Shown here piece after piece: positions 59,501-64,000 of a stretch of 64,000 nt of DNA (position 1 is its first letter; the number at the start of each line of letters is the position of its first letter). The DNA lies in the NCBI GenBank assembly GCA_964019055.1, contig OZ025209.1:12446981-12510980 (forward strand), in the 5' to 3' direction. The notes under the pieces were generated by a model that was given only the letters and a program-made list of their open reading frames with translations, searched no databases and was not told where the DNA came from. The stretch comes from Anthopleura xanthogrammica. Taxonomy: Eukaryota > Cnidaria > Anthozoa > Actiniaria > Actiniidae. Both the position numbers and the translations under genes were made by a program.

Positions 59501-62500
59501 TAGGCACGTGGTAACGTGATCCGTAGTACGCTTGTGAATGGGTTTGGTTGTCCCAGATCATGTGGCGAATATCCTTGGCTATTTTTTCACTCATCATGTC
59601 GTGTACGACCTATAAAAGGCAATAATGGTATTTAAGACCTATTGCTAAGCGAAAAATTTTTCAAATTTTATTGTACCTTGAAATAACCTCTGGGCTGATC
59701 AAAATCAGGGTACGGCTAACTCACAGATATCCCTGAAACAACCTCTTGGCTGATCAAAATCTGGGCATGCGTAACTCACAGATGAAACCCTGAAACCCCA
59801 TTTTTTGACCAGTTCCCCCCAAAAGAGCAAAGCATTATGGGAAAGTAGAGAATAAAATTATTTTAAAAGATTGCATTGTTTTTTAAATTAAAAATTAGTA
59901 TTTCAAGTACCTACCCCATCCACGCTCTTCTCGTAATCAGGGTCACCCAACATGGATCGATACTTGTAGGCAAACTTAAAGGCTTCTACTATCCTGTGAT
60001 ATGTACGAACTGGGTGCCTTTTGAGGTCTGAAGATTTGAACTTGTATCCTGAACACAGAAGGAAAAAACATGCTAGAGTTCTACTTGACGTTTACAGACG
60101 TAGTCTGCTTTGCAGCCGTTCTTAGTGTCGGTCTCAAAATCCCTCCCCACTAACGGCTGCTTACTGCAGCCAGACATTCCATTCCAAAGACTTAGCCAAT
60201 CACGGCTCTAGTCCTAAAATCGAGAACCGAAGCGCACCAGATATAAAACAAAAAGAGTTTCATTCATTGTTTTAAATGTTAGAGGAAATTCGGCGGCTCA
60301 TTGTTAATTATATTTGGCGGGAAATCAACAGGGCGGCCTGTCACAGGCCTGTATCCTGATTGGCTTAAATCAAACAACTGGAATTGAATGTCTAGTTGCA
60401 GTAAGCAGCCGTTAGTGGGGAGGGATTTTGAGACCGACACTAAGAACGGCTGCAAAGGAGACTATGAAAAGGAGGCCGGGGATAAAATACCATTCATTAC
60501 ATAATTACACCCATTTTCATAATTACGCGACCAACACAGCCCAAGACATCAGGGTTTTTTGCAGCCGTCGATCAAAAATTTACTCAGACTGTTGAAAATT
60601 TGATTGAAGGAAGCCAAAAATTAACCCAGACGACTCGAATTATAATGGAAATGGGTGTAACCATACAGTTATGTAACTTAAGGCCCTGTTACACTGTGCA
60701 ATATTCTCAGCGACTTGTCTCGCAAGCTTGAAAATGTAGCGTTGTAGGTTGCCGAGGTGAGGTGTTACACTGACTGCAACTTGATCTCATCAACTTGCAA
60801 CGACTTGAAAACTGTGCCTTAAATCTGCAAGTCAAGTTGCTGGAGGGGTGATACAGTGTGCAATGGCGTTGCCAGTTGCTGCAATGCGTTGCGAAAAGTA
60901 GAACTGAGTTCTACTTCGTGCAACGCTACGCGCAACAACAAAAATTGCAAGACAACCCCCGTTACACTGAGCAATCCTACAGCAACTTGTCTCGCAAATT
61001 TAAGGCATATTTTTCAAGTCGTTGCAAGTTGCTGAGATTGCGTTGCAGTGTAACACCTCACCTCTGCAAGTTGCTGGGAAAATTGCACAGTGTAACAGGG
61101 CCTTTATATATATAGCTCTCGTTTCTTAGAGACCAGAGTCTTGGGTTTGTATGAGCGTGCAACTGAGAGAACGGTCGACTATTCTCACCTGAGAGTATAT
61201 TAAGGATCATAGCAAGTACAGGCCCAGCTGTGGGAGGAGGTCCGGTCAGCAATGTGTAGCTCCCAATATTACTTTTAAGGACTGGCCTGATCTTGACTTT
61301 GTAGTGTTTTAGGTCACTTAACGTCATGACTCCTCCTGCAGCTTTGATATCATTGACTAGAGTTAGACTCAGATTTCCCTGATAGAAAGGATTGGCGTTC
61401 CCAGCATTTGCAATCGTTGTCAGCACTTTAGCAAGGCGTGGGCGTTTTATGGTGTCTCCAGCTTTTAGAAGTTTACCATGGGGCATGAATACTCGCCTGG
61501 AAGAATCACAAGGTCAACAAAATGGTCACAAAGAGTCATAAAACCAATGAAATGGGTCGCTTCAAGAATTAAAAAAAAATGCTTAACTGGTTGTCCCGAT
61601 ATAAAGGCGCACTTCTACATGTGGGTAGAGTTTGTCAGTTGGGTCTCTCTCTAGAATCGAGGGGTTTTTTTCCTCCTCAAAAACAAATTTTAAACACACT
61701 AAATTCCAGTTCGATTTGTGAGTTAGCCGTGCTCTGACTTACTTCATAAGGCTGCACCCTCGATTTTACACTGCATTATACTGTTACTCTACAAACTTTA
61801 CCATTCTGAGGTGGACGGAAAGCCTTACAGGTCTAAGACCCAATTTCATGGCAACAGATAGATCGAATTAGAATTTGGAAGTTGATTTTGGTGGAGGGAG
61901 GAAAACCGGAGTACCCGGAGAAAAACCCTCGGAGCACAGGAGAGAACCAATTGCAACAAACAACTCTATTCACATACCACACCGAGCCCGGGTCGCATTG
62001 GTGAGAGGTGAGCGCTCTCCCCGCTACGTCACCAGTGCTACGCCACCCGTGCTTCCCCTACTTACTGTTATGCTTGGTGCATATGTATTTATTTCAATAT
62101 AGATTTAGTTCTCTAAAAGTTTTAAAGTTGAGGTCAGTGAGGATCATGGGAAACATCAGGGGAGAAACCGGTTTAATAGAGGTACCAGCACATATAACAC
62201 ACCTGAAACCTTTGTCTTTGACAAGCACTTTTTTCCAAATATTAATAGCGATGTTTACGGTTTCCGGCATTGGGAATCCTTCCTTAGCAAGTTTAATCGA
62301 CGGTGCAAATAAGTCTTTCCAAGGCAGTATACCATACTTCTTCCAGGCAGCTTCAATTCCACGTAACTCGCCTGGGACAGCTACGGCAAGACCACCTGAT
62401 ATAATACGAAATGATCAGAGAATGTTTTCATCCAATATTCAATATTTCTGGATTTCACTTAACATTATTTTTTGTCCGTGCGGAATGTTCATCAGATGAA

Positions 62501-63238
62501 TGGAAAGCCAGTTTTAACATAATTATTGAAATTTGTTCTTTTGAATGAAATTGAAAAGAATAGATTTGACGTCAAACGTGGAAAATAAAGCATTGTAGGA
62601 TTTATTAAAAGGGTCTATAGCCCATCCGCTTTTTGTCCAACAGCGTCTCCTAAAACCAACACACAATAGGCCTTAAGCAAGATGATGTTTTATACCTACA
62701 CTTCCATAATCCCTTTCGGTAGCATTTTTTAATGCGCTAATTTTCACTATTGTCTTAGTATTCTCAAAGCAGATTTAAGATTTGAATATGAAAAGAGTTT
62801 GAAAAGGATATCGTGGTAGTTAAGGTATAAAGCGTCATGAGGTCGGGGGTCTCATTCACTGCAGTGCCAACTCGAGCCAGTATTTTCCTCAGCCTGGCTC
62901 GGATTGGCTAATTAACAAATACCTTTGATTCCTTTTATAGCGTCTCCTTGGAAGAGATCTCTGTTTGCCCGTTGTGGGGCAGTTTCCCTAAAGTCTATCA
63001 TTTCGGCTTTTTTGCGGTGTTTATCATAGACAAGCATGAAACCTCCTCCTCCAATCCCTGTAGAATGGAGGTTGATTACCCCAACACACAGCATGGTAGC
63101 AACAGCCGCATCCACGGCCGAACCACCTCGCATTAGGGCGTCTCTACCGATCTTGGAGCACTCGGCGTTGTCTGCTGCTACGGCCGCGTGTGCATAATGG
63201 TGCTGCTTGCTTGGGATTTTGTTCGAGTGGGACGTCAT
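56549..63238 (-). CDS. GGT1: Gamma-glutamyltransferase D, canonical type (8 exons seen; 5' end probably off window)
   Basis: Exons (transcription order): 62923-63238, 62203-62395, 61189-61496, 59915-60048, 59422-59609, 58737-58977, 57742-57891, 56549-56719; all GT/AG and in phase, 566 aa from ATG 63238. Landmarks: MIDFRETAP (substrate Arg), TGTTHLTVLG with the catalytic Thr, SVTSTVN, YNNEMDDF (Glu and Asp of the amino-group pocket both kept), RPQSSAVP, GGAGGT, C-terminal HRKGGLPAGY. The exon at 63238 has an AG acceptor just before its ATG and encodes no membrane anchor, whereas GGTs have one. An upstream exon beyond the right edge is therefore likely. It shares intron positions with A-C. Confidence 0.88.
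56808..57208. mobile_element. Degenerate TIR element, GGT D last intron
   Basis: AAGCTGCCGATACACGCTGT and TTTTTTCTCGTGCTGGCAA at the left are complementary to GACAGCACGAGAAAAAAAAT and GCAGCTGTTGGCAGTTTT at the right. It has no ORF. Confidence 0.55.
57481..57614. mobile_element. TAGACCCC/GGGGTCTA hairpin MITE, GGT D intron
   Basis: Ends TAGACCCCTTGAGG and GCAAGGGGTCTA, flanked by TA on each side. The core AGCTCAATTTGGAGG is complemented by CCTCCAAACTGAGCT. Confidence 0.82.
57939..58076. mobile_element. TAGACCCC/GGGGTCTA hairpin MITE, second copy in GGT D
   Basis: It starts TAGACCTCTTGCATGTGACG and ends GCATGCAAGGGGTCTA. It begins 48 bp before exon 57742-57891 in the gene's direction. Confidence 0.8.
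58176..58456. mobile_element. TTAA-flanked MITE related to 50041-50240
   Basis: AGGTGCGGTAACACCGGTCG at the left and AAATGTAAACAGGCC at the right lie between TTAA copies (58172-58175, 58457-58460). The interior has GTTGC words and a CGCAGCAAAAAACGC block. Confidence 0.65.
58996..59390. repeat. About 105-bp tandem repeat, 3.7 copies, GGT D intron
   Basis: The unit carries GCCCGTCATGTGCTATCAAC, TTGGTATCAATCAACTGAAT and GAATCTCATGAATCTTA. It ends close to the splice donor at 59421, and the first unit overlaps the end of the intron next to exon 58737-58977. Confidence 0.88.
60101..60464. mobile_element. 364-bp TIR element, GGT D intron
   Basis: 68-bp near-perfect inverted ends begin TAGTCTGCTTTGCAGCCGTT and end in AACGGCTGCAAAGGAGACTA. 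The interior has TTTGGCGGGAAA (60313-60324, E2F-like). A truncated relative is at 16258-16499 and a short relative at 20866-20969. No target duplication is evident. Confidence 0.85.
60684..61099. mobile_element. GCAACTTGC-rich TIR element, GGT D intron
   Basis: GGCCCTGTTACACTGTGCAA at the left is inverted as TTGCACAGTGTAACAGGGCC at the right. Internal sub-repeats (GTTACACTG, AGCAACTTGTCTCGCAA) suggest rearranged copies. It belongs with the AGGCCNGTTTACAC-type elements. Confidence 0.85.
61862..62058 (-). mobile_element. SINE-like copy, GGT D intron
   Basis: It is the best preserved of the family: GAAGTTGATTTTGGTGGAGG, AAAACCGGAGTACCCGGAGA, ACAGGAGAGAACCA, then the tRNA-like part ending in ACGCCACCCGTGCTTCCCC. 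The order equals 1960-2176 and 10314-10500. Confidence 0.7.
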
Positions 63239-63321
63239 GCTTTATCAAAATGAAATATATAACAATGACAAATAAATGAATGAATTAGCGGTTTGCAATC
63301 ATCATTCCCACGAGAATGAAA

Positions 63322-63895
63322 TAACAAAAGATATGGCGGCCATGTTGGATGATATAACAAGAGACATGGCAGCCATGTTGGGTGATATAACAAGAGACAT
63401 GGTGGCCATGTTGGATGATATAACAAGAGACATGGTGGCCATGTTGGATGATATAACAAGAGACATGGTGGCCATGTTGGATGATATAACAAGAGACATG
63501 GCAGCCATGTTGGGTGATATAACAAGAGACATGGTGGCCATGTTGGATGATATAACAAGAGACATGGTGGCCATGTTGGATGATATAACAAGAGACATGG
63601 TGGCCATGTTGGATGATATAACAAGAGACATGGCGGCCATGTTGGATGATATAACAAGAGACATGGTGGCCATGTTGGATGATATAACAAGAGACATGGT
63701 GGCCATGTTGGATGATATAACAAGAGACATGGTGGCCATGTTGGATGATATAACAAGAGACATGGCGGCCATGTTGGATGATATAACAAGAGACATGGTG
63801 GCCATGTTGGATGATATAACAAGAGACATGGTGGCCATGTTGGATGATATAACAAGAGACATGGCGGCCATGTTGGATGATATAACAAAAGATAC
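63322..63895. repeat. 33-bp minisatellite, about 17 copies, 5' side of GGT D
   Basis: The unit is GATATAACAAGAGACATGG then [T/C]GGCCATGTTGGAT. It is open in several frames because 33 is divisible by three. It lies 84 bp beyond the first visible D exon, in its first intron or 5' flank. Each unit has ACATGG[C/T]GGCCATGTTGG, an imperfect palindrome with a YY1-like word in the C variant. Confidence 0.95.
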
Positions 63896-64000
63896 TAATG
63901 ACAACTAATATTTTGATAAATTCATCCAACATGGCGGCTATGAAAACCGAAATCATTCCCAAGAGAATAAAATAACAAAATACACGGCTGCCATGCTGGA

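Noticed and set aside
63235..63962. Overlapping ORFs of 200-225 codons on both strands
   Set aside because: They are frames of the 33-bp minisatellite, which is a multiple of three; no start context or domain.

Overview
The window is eukaryotic, intron-rich, AT-rich animal DNA crowded with small inverted-repeat transposons, SINE-like repeats, mini- and microsatellites. The gene content, the style of the repeats and a Crypton-type tyrosine-recombinase fragment point to a cnidarian, probably an anthozoan such as a stony coral. That taxonomic call is inference; no sequence search was possible.

Layout. (1) 1-20504, minus strand: 32 exons of an NCKAP1/HEM orthologue (WAVE complex subunit). They cover the start codon and about 962 codons; the C-terminus lies off the left edge. 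Its introns carry several repeat families and a 44-copy, 39-bp minisatellite. (2) 20505-21279: a short divergent spacer. (3) 21280-55177, plus strand: three tandem gamma-glutamyltransferase (GGT) paralogues, called A, B and C here, with the same eight-exon structure. A (21280-29373) is open throughout. B (32103-46915) has a 7,978-bp Ty3/gypsy retrotransposon in intron 2 and a 1-nt deletion just before the catalytic threonine. C (49627-55177) has a 28-nt insertion bringing a stop into exon 2. (4) 56549-63238, minus strand: a fourth, conventional GGT (D), convergent with C, whose first exon probably lies beyond the right edge. (5) 63322-63895: a 33-bp minisatellite beside D.

The GGT family. D keeps the standard residues for gamma-glutamyl binding. 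A, B and C all have Gly in place of the Glu that normally holds the substrate amino group (Glu420 in human GGT1). They also differ in how they would sit in the membrane: A has an uncleaved-type N-terminal anchor, while B and C have signal-peptide-like N-termini and hydrophobic C-terminal tails resembling GPI signals. Relics of that tail lie downstream of A's stop codon.

Mobile DNA. The Ty3 element looks very young: its LTRs appear identical, it has a 4-bp target duplication, and paralogue C supplies the empty site. It has gag and pol ORFs with a clear -1 frameshift signal and a MYND-type zinc finger at the start of pol. A second notable element (47120-48175) has 25-bp perfect terminal inverted repeats around an internally deleted tyrosine-recombinase ORF. 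All other repeats are described individually.
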